Assembly (NCBI GenBank): GCA_025359865.1
Contig: JANYDH010000179.1
Span: forward strand, 1 to 36,007
Length of the DNA: 36,007 bases
Origin: Actinomycetes bacterium
GTDB lineage: Bacteria > Actinomycetota > Acidimicrobiia > Acidimicrobiales > Ilumatobacteraceae
Reading direction: 5' to 3'
The stretch's first letter is position 1. Each line of letters starts with the position of its first letter. Positions 17,107-26,749 of the stretch are shown piece by piece. The notes under the pieces are model-generated. The model made no database searches. It was not told where the DNA came from and saw nothing but the letters and a program-made list of their open reading frames with translations. Both the position numbers and the translations under genes were made by a program.

Positions 17107-17466
17107 GTGACGAGGATTGACCCAACCGCAGCCGCATCCGCACCGCAGACCGAGTTCGAGGTCATCGGTAGCCACGCCGACTCGACGCGACGCCTGAGTG
17201 ACCTCGCAGACATCGTCGAGGTGATTCGCCCCGTCATCGCTGCCGATGGCGGCGAGCTGCGGGTGATCTCCGTCGACGTCGAGCAGGGCGTCGTCACGCT
17301 GCAGCTGGCGGGTGCATGTGGCAGTTGTGCTGTGTCCGGTGCGACGTTGAACCAGGGCATCGACCGCATCCTGCGCGACCGACTCGACTGGGTCACAGCC
17401 ATCGTCGGCCAGATCGAGGAGTCCGACACCAGTGGCTATGGCGGGTGGACCCCGAAGGCTGGCTGA
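17107..17466 (+). CDS. NifU C-terminal-domain protein (Fe-S scaffold-like)
   Basis: 119 aa from a GTG start. Residues 31-95 form the NifU C-terminal domain: IVEVIRPVIAADGGELRVISV, then LAGACGSCAVSGATLNQGIDRIL with the CxxC (Cys71, Cys74) that binds or transfers an Fe-S cluster in Nfu-type carriers. It is stand-alone, without the IscU-like domain or the scaffold half of long Nfu proteins. The N-terminal 30 residues (PTAAASAPQTEFEVIGSHADSTRR) are a poorly ordered lead. The start is uncertain because the frame stays open upstream into the repeat island; the GTG at 17107 is the first start that excludes repeat sequence. The truncated haemoglobin gene lies 81 bp downstream on the same strand. An iron or redox theme is possible but unproven. 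Confidence 0.82.
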   Translation: MTRIDPTAAASAPQTEFEVIGSHADSTRRLSDLADIVEVIRPVIAADGGELRVISVDVEQGVVTLQLAGACGSCAVSGATLNQGIDRILRDRLDWVTAIVGQIEESDTSGYGGWTPKAG

Positions 17467-17535
17467 GCCGAGCCCATCTGCGTGACCGCGGCCAACGGGG
17501 GAACAAGGTCCCTGTCGCGATGCCACCGATTGGTG

Positions 17536-17541
17536 CACACT
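17536..17541 (+). promoter_or_regulatory. -10-like element before truncated haemoglobin gene
   Basis: CACACT lies 6 nt before the GTG at 17548, the same geometry as other putative leaderless starts in this window. One mismatch at the first base makes it weaker. Confidence 0.3.
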
Positions 17542-17547
17542 GTCGAT

Positions 17548-17928
17548 GTGGCCACCTCTACCAACGCGTACGACCGACTGGGCGGTGCAGAAGGCGTCGA
17601 CCGACTCATCGCTGGGTTTTACGACCGGGTACTCGACGATGCCGATCTGGCACCCTTCTTCCAGCATGCCGACATGAGCCGCTTGCTGACCATGCAGCAC
17701 GAGTTCATTGCCACAGCACTGGGTGGTCCTGCCGAATTCGCATCCTCGACGCTGCACCACGCGCACGCTGGACGAGGGATCCGGGGGAGTCACTACGTCC
17801 GGTTTCTCGACCTCTTCATGAAGTCACTCGAAGGAGCCGGCCTTGAGCAGGAAGACATCGACCGCGTGCTCGAGCGGATGGCCATTGCCGCCCCTGACGT
17901 GATCGACGAGACGACCGAAGACGGCTGA
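17548..17928 (+). CDS. Truncated haemoglobin (group I-like)
   Basis: 126 aa, the usual size of the 2-over-2 globins. Visible marks: YDRLGGAEGVDRLIAGFYDRVL with Tyr25 at B10, the CD-corner Phe pair (APFF, 37-38), MQHEFIATALGGP, and LHHAHAGRGIRGSHYVRFLDLF, in which His73 of HAGRGI is the proximal haem ligand by comparison with mycobacterial GlbN. Known members bind O2 or NO and often detoxify NO; the role here is inferred only. The GTG at 17548 begins the globin sequence; an in-frame start further up (17482) would add unlike residues. It follows the NifU-domain gene by 81 bp and is in the same reading frame as the next gene, separated from it by TGA and TAG stops. Confidence 0.9.
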   Translation: MATSTNAYDRLGGAEGVDRLIAGFYDRVLDDADLAPFFQHADMSRLLTMQHEFIATALGGPAEFASSTLHHAHAGRGIRGSHYVRFLDLFMKSLEGAGLEQEDIDRVLERMAIAAPDVIDETTEDG

Positions 17929-18009
17929 CGCCTCCAAAACAAGTAGTCCGTTACTGGAACGACGACTGGAACGACGACGGCAACGACGACGGCAACGACG
18001 ATCACTGCC

Positions 18010-19101
18010 GTGCCGGCATCCAGCCCACCGAGTAGTGCACCCACCAGCCAGTCGACATCGACGCTGGGGCCGGATCCGGCACCGCCGAATGACTTCGCCG
18101 GCCCGGTGCTGACAAGCTTTCCGTGTGCCCTCGCACCCCTCGGCGACCGGCACTCGACCATCACCTTCTCGGCGGGTGCCAGGGTGTACGAACTCTCGGC
18201 CGACGATCGATCGGCGGCATGCATCGTCGATTCGACCGATTCGCCACCTGCATCACTGTCGTGGTCACCCTCGGGGACTTCCATGCTGCTCGACGGATCG
18301 CGTGTATTGAACTCGTCCGGCGTCCGCGAAACTGGCTACCTGGCCGACAACGCGGGGGTCAGGTGGTCGTATCCAACCGGTAGCGCGCTCATCGCTCCAG
18401 CCGTCAAGGACGGCGCGCTGCTGTGGCGCAAGGCCGGTAGTCCAGGCACCCGACTCGACATCAGCTTCCTGGCCCGAACCGATGTGGCCGCGTACCACGT
18501 TGCCGGCAAGAACGTGTTCGCAGCCGGCGTCGACGCCAACGGCATCGACGGCATCTTTGTCGCCAGCAACCGTGGCCAGAACGTTGAGACTGTCGCCACC
18601 TTGGACGACTCGACCACACGGATCACCGAACTCGCCCCTGACGCCTCTGGTGCGCTGCTGTACGCGATACATGACGAAGGCTCGAAGTGGGACATCCACG
18701 AAATCGAGTTCCCATCCCTGCATCTCGGGAGCGTGTTGGAAAGTAGCGAACCACTGAGCCATCTCACCATCGGGGTCGACCAGGGATCGGCAATCGCCGC
18801 TCGGCAAGGCACTTGTACAGGTGCCACGCGCACGGTCGCGGCGAATTGGAGCATCCAGGACGTTGGTGCCGGAACACCGCTGGCGGCACTGTCGACCTCG
18901 CCGATCGGCTGGCTCGACCACAATCATCTCGTGGTCGCCGCTCGCTCCAGCGGGTGCGCCGGACCGGCCGACGTATGGGTCGTCGACGCCAGCGGCCAAG
19001 CGCAACAGGTTCTGTCGGCCGTCGATGCCGTGTCGGTGCGGTCGGCGGTGACGTCGTTCGGCGAACTGCCAGGCGACATCAACGCCCAGGCACCTGGTTG
19101 A
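18010..19101 (+). CDS. Propeller-like protein, former lipoprotein without signal peptide
   Basis: 363 aa from a GTG. Upstream in the same frame runs a Thr-rich stretch (VTGTTTGTTTATTTATTITAV, 17948-18012) of the kind that follows the lipid-anchored Cys in the other lipoproteins of this window, but a TAG at 17942-17944 cuts it off before any signal peptide or lipobox. I infer loss of the 5' end. The body has repeated beta-strand blocks with LSWSPSGTSMLLDGSRVL and ITELAPDASGALLYAIHDEG, like the WSPDG/SPDG repeats of TolB-type propellers, and several Cys (C39, C71 region, CAG near the end). The stop overlaps the ATG of the M23 gene (TGATG), so the two were or are one operon. It may be a pseudogene or be expressed in the cytoplasm. 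Confidence 0.6.
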   Translation: MPASSPPSSAPTSQSTSTLGPDPAPPNDFAGPVLTSFPCALAPLGDRHSTITFSAGARVYELSADDRSAACIVDSTDSPPASLSWSPSGTSMLLDGSRVLNSSGVRETGYLADNAGVRWSYPTGSALIAPAVKDGALLWRKAGSPGTRLDISFLARTDVAAYHVAGKNVFAAGVDANGIDGIFVASNRGQNVETVATLDDSTTRITELAPDASGALLYAIHDEGSKWDIHEIEFPSLHLGSVLESSEPLSHLTIGVDQGSAIAARQGTCTGATRTVAANWSIQDVGAGTPLAALSTSPIGWLDHNHLVVAARSSGCAGPADVWVVDASGQAQQVLSAVDAVSVRSAVTSFGELPGDINAQAPG

Positions 19102-19955
19102 TGACCTTGCTCTCGGTCCGGTCGGACCGATCCCTACAACGAAGCCTGAGACCTCGATCGTTCATGCTCGCCATCGTCGCGTCGGGTCTCATCCTTGTCA
19201 GCTGCGCATCCGAGCCGGCCCAATCCGCTCCCACGACAACGCAACCTGCACCCACTGAAGCTCCCACCACGCAACCCGCACCCACTCCCACAACGCAACC
19301 CGCACCGACCACGATCCAGGCCGCACCCGCGCCCGCACCCGTACCCGCACCCGCACCCGCACCCGCACCTACACCGGCACCGGCACCGGCACCGGCACCT
19401 ACAACGCAACCCGCACCGACGGCGACCCAGCCCGCAGTCGTCAACTACGCGTTCCCGATCCAGTCGGCGAAGAACACTGGATACGCACATGAGCATCACG
19501 ACTACCCGGCGACCGACATCTTCGACGTGTGCGGAGCCACTGTTGTCTCCCCCGTCGATGGTGTTGTCATCGATCTGCAACGCGTCGACCAGTTCGTCGA
19601 GAAGGTCAACGATCCGTGGACACGCGGCGGCCTGTACGTCGCCATCCTCGGCAACGACGGGGTGCGCTACTACATGGCGCACTTCAGAGCGATCGCCGAA
19701 GGGCTCCAGGTCGGCGATCAGGTGTCTGCCGGCACTCCTGTCGCCGAACTCGGAGAGAGTGGAAACGCCGGAGCATGCCACGTCCACTTCGGGATCTCAC
19801 CTCCATGCCCGGCACTTGAGTGGTGGGTCCGCCGCGGCGTGATCTGGCCGTATCCGTATCTCGACGACTGGCGACGTGGCGTGTGGACTTCGCCAGCACC
19901 CGAAATCGAGGCGTGGGTACTCAACCACCCCGAGGCATGTACCTCGTATTCATAA
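19101..19955 (+). CDS. M23 (LytM-type) metallopeptidase lipoprotein
   Basis: 284 aa. The signal peptide RSFMLAIVASGLILVSC has a good lipobox (LVSC, Cys35), so the protein should be anchored to the membrane outside the cell. A 75-residue linker rich in Thr, Gln and then Ala-Pro (residues 40-112) follows. The M23 domain (about 115-260) has HHDYPATDIF with ligand candidates His133 and Asp139, MAHF (His194), and CHVHFG with the HxH pair His227/His229. M23 enzymes cut peptide bridges of peptidoglycan, or act as regulators of other hydrolases. All zinc ligands appear present, so activity is likely. The ATG overlaps the previous stop (TGATG), indicating translational coupling; an ATG at 19164 is a possible alternative. 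Confidence 0.88.
   Translation: MTLLSVRSDRSLQRSLRPRSFMLAIVASGLILVSCASEPAQSAPTTTQPAPTEAPTTQPAPTPTTQPAPTTIQAAPAPAPVPAPAPAPAPTPAPAPAPAPTTQPAPTATQPAVVNYAFPIQSAKNTGYAHEHHDYPATDIFDVCGATVVSPVDGVVIDLQRVDQFVEKVNDPWTRGGLYVAILGNDGVRYYMAHFRAIAEGLQVGDQVSAGTPVAELGESGNAGACHVHFGISPPCPALEWWVRRGVIWPYPYLDDWRRGVWTSPAPEIEAWVLNHPEACTSYS
19323..19401. repeat. Hexanucleotide GCACCC/GCACCG tract coding for Ala-Pro repeats
   Basis: About a dozen units of GCACCC, GCGCCC, GTACCC and GCACCG in frame encode an (Ala-Pro)n stretch in the M23 lipoprotein linker. Unit gain or loss would keep the frame and only change linker length. Confidence 0.85.
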
Positions 19956-19970
19956 CGGCCCTCAGCTCAG

Positions 19971-20564
19971 ATGCGCCGATTTTGGACGATGCTCGCCCAT
20001 TACCACGCGCAGACATGGAACGGTGCCGAGCTCGCTCGAGCATTGGGCATCTCACAACCCCCGACGCGCCGGTACCTCGATGCCCTCACCGATGCGCTTA
20101 TGGTGCGGCAACTACAGCCTTGGTACGCGAACGTCGGCAAGCGAGTTGTTCGGTCACCGAAGGTGTACCTGCGCGACAGCGGCGTGCTCCACACCCTGCT
20201 TGGGTTGCACACACTGGACGGCCTCCTCGATCACCCGAAGGTCGGCGCGAGCTGGGAGGGCTTTGTCGTCGAGCAGGTCGCGATGACCCTTCCGCTCACC
20301 CCGCTGTACTTCTGGGGCACTCAGTCCGGCGCCGAGCTCGACATCTTGTTCGTCCACGACGGGCGCAACATCGGCATCGAGATCCAGCGCTCGACAACAC
20401 CGAAGCTAACGCCATCGATTCGCAATGCCATCACCGACCTCTCCCTGCATCAGGTTTATGTCATCCATCCCGGCACTGACAGATACCTGATCGCAGACCG
20501 GGTGGAGGCGTTGCCGCTCTCACAGCTTGCCGATTTGACCTTCGGGTGGGGACCGACCGGGTGA
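19971..20564 (+). pseudogene. 5'-truncated DUF4143/AAA_14-type ATPase fragment
   Basis: About 197 codons remain. The sequence MRRFWTMLAHYHAQTWNGAELARALGISQPPTRRYLDALTDALMVRQLQPWYANVGKRVVRSPKVYLRDSGVLHTLLG and, further on, YFWGTQSGAELDILFVHDGR are those of the winged-helix and nuclease-like C-terminal part of the large AAA_14 + DUF4143 ATPase family. The whole N-terminal P-loop domain (about 180-200 residues) is missing. The preserved part starts exactly at the wHTH and begins 15 nt after the M23 stop, in the same frame, so a deletion has joined the two loci. The ORF itself is intact, so a small protein could still be made, but ATPase function is gone. Confidence 0.78.
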
Positions 20565-20636
20565 CCACTTGCCCGCTCGTTCGAGGAACGGTGGGCGAAA
20601 CTCGAGGTAACGCGACGATGCGCTACGTTGCTGCGG

Positions 20637-21371
20637 ATGCACGTCACGGAACTATGGCGATACCCGGTGAAGTCGATGGGTGGCGAGCGGCTGCAATCGG
20701 CAGCGGTTGGCGAGCTTGGCATTGAAGGTGACCGAGGGTGGGGCGTCTTCGATGTCTCCACCGGCACCGTCTTGACAGCTCGTCGCGCACCGGAGTTGCT
20801 TTTCGCATCGGCAGGAATCATCGACGGTGACCTCATGATCGCGTTGCCTGATGGTGCCGCGGTCGGAGCAGCGAACGCGAACGGGCCGCTGTCGGCTTGG
20901 CTCGGGCGTGACGTCGAGTTGCGGCAGGCCGGAGACATCGGCGGTACCTACGAGGTGCCGTTGGACTTCGAAAACGATGCCAACTGGGTGTCATGGACAG
21001 GACCTCACGGTGCATGGCACGACTCGCACCAGAGTCGCGTCTCACTGGTGTCATCGGCGACACTGGGGAGCTGGGACATCCGCCGCTTCCGCACGAACAT
21101 CGTCGTCAGCGGCTCCGGCGAGGACAACTTCGTCGGCGATCAGCTTCGCGTCGGTGACGCTGTGTCGGGCGTCGAACTCGCCGTGTCCAAGAAGATCGAC
21201 CGGTGTGTGATCGTGACCCGTCCGCAACCCGGCCTCGACCGAGACATCGATCTACTCAAGCAGATCAACGCCGAGCGCGGTACGTGTCTGTCCATCGGCG
21301 CGCTCATCACATCTCCGGGCGCGATCGCAATCGGCGATGCTGTCACGCCCATCCCAACAAGAACCATGTGA
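20637..21371 (+). CDS. MOSC-domain protein
   Basis: 244 aa. The start MHVTELWRYPVKSMGGERLQSAAV is the N-terminal MOSC beta-barrel block (YPVKS), followed by the GDRGWGVFD segment. The C-terminal MOSC core has RFRTNIVVSGSGEDNFVGDQLRVGD and IDRCVIVTRPQPG, with the conserved Cys of the RC..T signature. MOSC proteins carry or transfer sulfur and bind molybdenum cofactor; stand-alone bacterial members often act in N-hydroxylated compound reduction, but the partner is unknown. I use the ATG at 20637 (7 nt after TACGTT, possibly leaderless) and not the TTG at 20628. The DMT exporter follows 45 bp downstream. Confidence 0.88.
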   Translation: MHVTELWRYPVKSMGGERLQSAAVGELGIEGDRGWGVFDVSTGTVLTARRAPELLFASAGIIDGDLMIALPDGAAVGAANANGPLSAWLGRDVELRQAGDIGGTYEVPLDFENDANWVSWTGPHGAWHDSHQSRVSLVSSATLGSWDIRRFRTNIVVSGSGEDNFVGDQLRVGDAVSGVELAVSKKIDRCVIVTRPQPGLDRDIDLLKQINAERGTCLSIGALITSPGAIAIGDAVTPIPTRTM

Positions 21372-21415
21372 TCGGCCGTACGACCAGCGAGACTGCCGAT
21401 GTGCAAGAATGCAAC

Positions 21416-22327
21416 ATGGCCCGCGGGCGCAGTAGCGCCCGCGGCACCGCATGGGCGATCGCTAGCGCGTTTTTCTTTTCACTGTCATCGGTCGTAGGCA
21501 AAGATCTGCTCCCAGCACTCGGAGTCTCGTCGCTGTTGTTCTGGCGATTCGGGCTTGCGTCGGTGGTGCTCTGGGCCGTGCTACTGGCGTGGTCACGCGG
21601 CGATGGGCCGAATCCTTTCGACGTCCCCCGCCTGAAACTGTTCTCGCTCGGCATGGTGATGGGCGTCATCGCAATGGTCGGGTTCTTTGCGCTCGAACGA
21701 CTCGATGCATCGGTATACATCGTGCTCGTCTACCTGTATCCGGCGTTCGTCGTCATCGCGTCCACCGCGCTCGGCAAACCCCTCAAGGCACCCACGGTCA
21801 TCGCGCTCGTCATCATCACCGTTGGTGTTGCGCTCACGGTGCCCGAGGTGTTCGGCGGCGTCGGCACGATCAGCCCGTTCGGCGCGCTACTCGCCGTTGG
21901 ACAAGCCGTGCTGTTCGCGGCGTACATGATCCTGCAACACCGGATTGTTCCGGAGTCTGTCGACGGTGTGGTCAACGCGGGATGGACCACACTCGGGGCT
22001 GCAGCGGTGATGGCTCCGTTGGCGCTCGGAGCCGGGCTCAATCGCCCCCATGGCGCGCACATGTTGCTCGAGGTGGGGCTCTTCGCCCTCATCCCGACCG
22101 TTGCTGCCACAACGTGCTTCTTTCGTGCATTGGGCCACATCGCGCCGGGCATCATGGCAATGATCATGACCCTCGAAGTCGCGCTGGCGATCGCCTGGTC
22201 GGCGCTGTTCCTCGGCGAGCACGTCCGTTCGATCCAGGTGCTCGGTGCCGCAGTAGTGATTGCCGGGGTGATGATCGCACAGCGTGCCAGCGCCGCAGCA
22301 GAGGCCACCGTGCCCGCCGGCGTGTAA
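21416..22327 (+). CDS. EamA/DMT-superfamily transporter
   Basis: 303 aa with ten hydrophobic segments in two repeated halves (about 10-145 and 155-290), the layout of the EamA drug/metabolite exporters. Typical blocks: AIASAFFFSLSSVVGKDLL at the first helix, LLFWRFGLASVVLWAVLL, FFALERLDASVYIVLVYLYPAFVVIAS, and in the second half FFRALGHIAPGIMAMIMTLEVALAIAWSALFLGE. Inner-membrane exporter; the substrate is unknown. The ATG at 21416 begins the usual short basic lead MARGRSSARG; AAGAAT 5 nt before it may be a leaderless -10. A 10-bp perfect hairpin lies in codons 2-10. It follows the MOSC gene by 45 bp and is convergent with the hydrolase gene. Confidence 0.9.
   Translation: MARGRSSARGTAWAIASAFFFSLSSVVGKDLLPALGVSSLLFWRFGLASVVLWAVLLAWSRGDGPNPFDVPRLKLFSLGMVMGVIAMVGFFALERLDASVYIVLVYLYPAFVVIASTALGKPLKAPTVIALVIITVGVALTVPEVFGGVGTISPFGALLAVGQAVLFAAYMILQHRIVPESVDGVVNAGWTTLGAAAVMAPLALGAGLNRPHGAHMLLEVGLFALIPTVAATTCFFRALGHIAPGIMAMIMTLEVALAIAWSALFLGEHVRSIQVLGAAVVIAGVMIAQRASAAAEATVPAGV
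21421..21444 (+). other. Hairpin just inside the DMT coding region
   Basis: CCGCGGGCGC-agta-GCGCCCGCGG is a perfect 10-bp stem with a tetraloop, beginning 6 nt after the start of the ATG. If the message is leaderless, this stem would sit almost at its 5' end. It may simply reflect Arg/Gly/Ala codons. Confidence 0.6.
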
Positions 22328-22358
22328 CCAACGACGAGTCGGGTTGGATCGCGCCGAT

Positions 22359-23629
<1,271 letters not shown>

Positions 23630-23633
<4 letters not shown>

Positions 23634-25165
23634 TGCTCCACCGGCCACTCGCCCGCAGCACGCAGTTCCACCCTGCGCTGCACGTCGAGGCAGGCGTCGG
23701 TGACCTTGCGTCCGAAGTCGGGCCGAACACAAGCGACCTTGTTGTCATCGATGAGGTTGATGTGCGAGTTGGGGAGCGCAGTAGCCACAGCCGCCACCAA
23801 CTCCTGGAGGACCGGAACGAACCGGTCGGCTACGGCCCACGCATCGGGCACCAACTCAGGACACGTGATCATCCCGACGTCGATGGTTTGACCGTTGCTG
23901 AAGAAGGTGATGTTGAGGCCGCCGCCATACAGAAGCGGTCCGAGGGGGTACACGTGCTCGATCCGTGCGCCGGCCACATAGAAGTCGACAGGCGGACCGG
24001 CGACGTTGGAGATGATCAGGTTGTAGATCGGCGGCGTTCGAGCCTCGAGGTGAGCCAGGCTCCACGCCTGCGCCGCCGCCGAGAACATCGACGGAGGCAG
24101 CAGATCACTGAGACCGAGGCTCCGACGCTCAGCGATCGCGCGTTGCAACTTCTTGGCCGCGATCGAGCTCTGATGAATCGCATGAAGCCGCTCGAGCGGA
24201 TCGGCAATGTCGGTGGCCAGCGACACGAACATCGACGCGACCTGGGTGCCGACATCGCCCCTTGAGGCTTCCGTACGGACGGACACCGGCACCTGTGCGA
24301 TCAGCGGTCGACCGGGAAGCTCGTGCATGTCGTGGAGATAGGACCGCAGCACGCCAGCACAGACGGCGAGGACAACGTCGTTGAGCTTCACCCCGGTCGC
24401 TGTCTTCAACTGCTTCACGGTGTCGAGCGCCAGCACGGCAGACGCGAAGCCGCGATGCGGTGTGAGCTGACCGTTGAACGGAACGTGCGGCGCTCGAAAC
24501 GGCATCGCCGGTGGGGTCTTGCCCAGCGCCATCGGCACCACCGCTACGCCCTGCTCGACGACCTGACGCCCGTAGCGAACCAGACGCAGCGGCGAGGCGA
24601 TGACTTCGAGACTGCTCCGGGCCACGATCTGTGCCCACGATGGTGATGCCTCCGCCTCATACGGCGGTGGCTCATCGGCGGGGGGCGGGTCAGGCGAGAG
24701 GTCGAACAACAACGTCGCCGCATGGGTACCTGACTGCCCGTCGATGATCGAATGATGGATCTTCGTGAGTACGGCAACGCGGCCGTCGTCGAGACCGTCG
24801 ATGAACCACATCTCCCACAGCGGACGCGAACGATCGAGCTTGCGACCGATCAGATCGCCGACCACCTTGGACAGCGTCATGCAATCACCCGGGGCCGGTA
24901 CCACCATGTGTCGGACGTGGTTGGCGACATCGAAATCCGGATCATCGGCGAACCACGACCAACCAAGCCGGAACGGCGGCTGGACCAGTCTCCAGCGGAA
25001 CTGCGGCACCAGATGGACACGCTGCGCGCACACCGTGCGGAAGGCTTCGAACCCGAAATCCTCCACCCCGGCAGGATTCAGGATCTGAAGTGCAGAGACA
25101 TGGAAATGCCATTCCGGGGTCTCCCCCGCGAGAAAGGCTGCGTCAACGCCCCGAATCCATTGCAC
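23630..25165 (-). CDS. Wax ester synthase / diacylglycerol acyltransferase (WS/DGAT)
   Basis: 511 aa. Esterifies fatty acyl-CoA to diacylglycerol or a fatty alcohol, giving storage triacylglycerol or wax. The active-site motif HHxxxDG is HHSIIDG (137-143). Other family blocks: RRPLWEMW-like SRPLWEMWFIDGL (113-125), LNDVVLAVCAGVLRSYL, PVSVRTEASRGDVGTQVASMFVSLATD, and NLIISNVAGPPVDFYVAGARI. The GTG at 25165 has a GGAGAGGTGGAG ribosome site a few bases upstream. A 40-residue tail (INLIDDNKVACVRPDFGRKVTDACLDVQRR...) follows the usual end. Its stop overlaps the start of the membrane-bound hydrolase (GTGA), a synthesis/hydrolysis pair. WS/DGAT paralogues are common in actinobacteria; substrate preference is not readable. 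Confidence 0.95.
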
Positions 25166-25235
25166 GGCTCCACCTCTCCGACTGCTACAGCTCGCTCGCT
25201 CCGGTCATCATGAGCCGACGTCATCCGCCGCAGAT

Positions 25236-25272
25236 AGGGCCGATCGGCCCTTGTCGCTGCCGCGGTCGCAGC
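25236..25272. promoter_or_regulatory. Palindromes upstream of the WS/DGAT gene
   Basis: AGGGCCGATCGGCCCT (25236-25251) is a perfect 16-bp palindrome, and GCTGC-cgcggtc-GCAGC (25256-25272) a short hairpin. Both lie between the M1 peptidase stop (25282) and the WS/DGAT start (25165), all on the minus strand. They may end the peptidase transcript, or the palindrome may be an operator for the lipid operon. I cannot tell which. Confidence 0.4.
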
Positions 25273-25281
25273 AACGGTCGG

Positions 25282-26676
25282 TCAGAGCGACGGTTTCGAC
25301 GAAGTGTCAAGCCAACTCTTGAAGAAGTCGTTCAGCTTGAGCCCGGAGACGCGTTCGGCAAGTGCGATGAACTGTGCCGTCGTGACGTTTCCGTTGCGGT
25401 TGTCCGTGGTCCACGTCCGCAAGATCTTGAAGAAGGCGGCGTCGCCGACCCGCAGCCGGAGCGCGTGCAGCGTCATCGCGCCGCGGGTGTACACCACATC
25501 GCTGAACAACTCGCTCGCGTCGGGAAGCCCGAGCGGCGGCGTCTTCCAGAATGGGTCGTCGGCCGGCGTGTTGTCGTACGCGTCGTGGAACAACGCATCT
25601 GCTGTGCGACCCTTGTCATGCTCGGACCACAGCCACTCGGTGTACCCGGCGAACCCCTCGTTCAGCCAGATCTCCGGCCACGACGTCAGCGAAACGCTGT
25701 TGCCCACCCATTGGTGCGCGAGCTCGTGCACCATCAGGCTGTCATCAGGGGCGGTGGTGAATGTCGGTCGGCTTTGCGTCTCCAACTCGTAGCCGACGTC
25801 GGGTGCATCGACCACGATCGCGCCGATGGAGTCGAACGGGTAGACGCCGTACAACGTGGACAACCAGTCGACCATCTCGGGGATGCGGGCGATGGATGGC
25901 GCTGAAGCATTCGCCAAACTCGGCGTTACGGCAGAGATCACCGGCAGGCCAGACCGGGTTTTCGTGGTCGACATCGTCAGGTTGCCGATCGACACCGTGG
26001 CCAGGTATGTGGCCATCGGATCGTCCTCATGCCAGCGATAGGTCGTGCGTTGGCTCTGTCGGTTCGGTGGGTCCGGCAGACCATTGCTCACCACTACGAG
26101 GTTGTTCGGCACCGTCATCGTCAGCTCGAACGTGGCTTTATCGGTGGGGTGATCGTTGGATGGGAACCAGGCAGGGCTGCCCTGCGGTTCGCCGAGTGCG
26201 ACGATGCCGTTACTGGTTGGCATCCAACCCTCCGACGACCCATCCGGGTCGATCACCGGCCCCGGCGTGCCGCTGTAGACGACCTTGATCGTGAATGCCT
26301 GACGTGACAGCACCCGCCGAGCCGGCTTGATCACCAATTCCTGGCCGAGCCGCGAAAAGCGTGCTGCGTTGCCGGCAACAACGACCGATGTCACGTTGAA
26401 TCCGCGCAGATCGAGGTCGAGCTGGTCAAGGTCCTGCGTGGCGAGCACGTCGATCACTGCTGTCGCATCGAGTCGCGCCCGACCGGGATCCCAAGACATC
26501 GTGAGGTCATAGTGCTGGACGTCGTATCCGCCGTTACCGGCCTGGGCGAAGAACGGGTCACCCACACCATCGGATCCGGTCCCCGAGGCACCGGCCTCGA
26601 CCAATGCACTCCCACCCACGATCAACGCCAATGCAACAGCGCTGGCCGTCAACGCCTCTACACCAACTCGTCTCAT
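25282..26676 (-). CDS. Secreted M1-family aminopeptidase
   Basis: 464 aa. The N-terminus RRVGVEALTASAVALALIVGGSALVEAGASG is a signal sequence or anchor, so the enzyme acts outside the cytoplasm. The beta-saddle domain (about 50-230) is followed by the thermolysin-like catalytic domain with HELAHQW (His317, Glu318, His321), the third zinc ligand Glu340 in WLNEGFA at the correct 18-residue spacing, and VYTRGAMTLHALR. In place of the exopeptidase GAMEN motif it has GYELETQ (about 295-301), a variant seen in secreted M1 members. The large C-terminal helical domain of PepN is absent, as in short secreted forms. I start at MRRVG because the 118 residues before it overlap the upstream gene antiparallel to no known domain. 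The lipoprotein gene ends 73 bp upstream on the same strand. Confidence 0.9.
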   Translation of the reverse strand: MRRVGVEALTASAVALALIVGGSALVEAGASGTGSDGVGDPFFAQAGNGGYDVQHYDLTMSWDPGRARLDATAVIDVLATQDLDQLDLDLRGFNVTSVVVAGNAARFSRLGQELVIKPARRVLSRQAFTIKVVYSGTPGPVIDPDGSSEGWMPTSNGIVALGEPQGSPAWFPSNDHPTDKATFELTMTVPNNLVVVSNGLPDPPNRQSQRTTYRWHEDDPMATYLATVSIGNLTMSTTKTRSGLPVISAVTPSLANASAPSIARIPEMVDWLSTLYGVYPFDSIGAIVVDAPDVGYELETQSRPTFTTAPDDSLMVHELAHQWVGNSVSLTSWPEIWLNEGFAGYTEWLWSEHDKGRTADALFHDAYDNTPADDPFWKTPPLGLPDASELFSDVVYTRGAMTLHALRLRVGDAAFFKILRTWTTDNRNGNVTTAQFIALAERVSGLKLNDFFKSWLDTSSKPSL

Positions 26677-26749
26677 CGCGTTTGTCCCGTCATAGATTCC
26701 TCTGTCATCGCTTGCGCTGTCACCGATTGCATCCTCGTTACCGACGACG

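Noticed and set aside
16538-17143. Minus-strand 201-codon frame in the repeat island
   Set aside because: The translation is low-complexity, and repeats the palindromic unit as a peptide (VEFHVASADNSTRL-type); no homology recognised.
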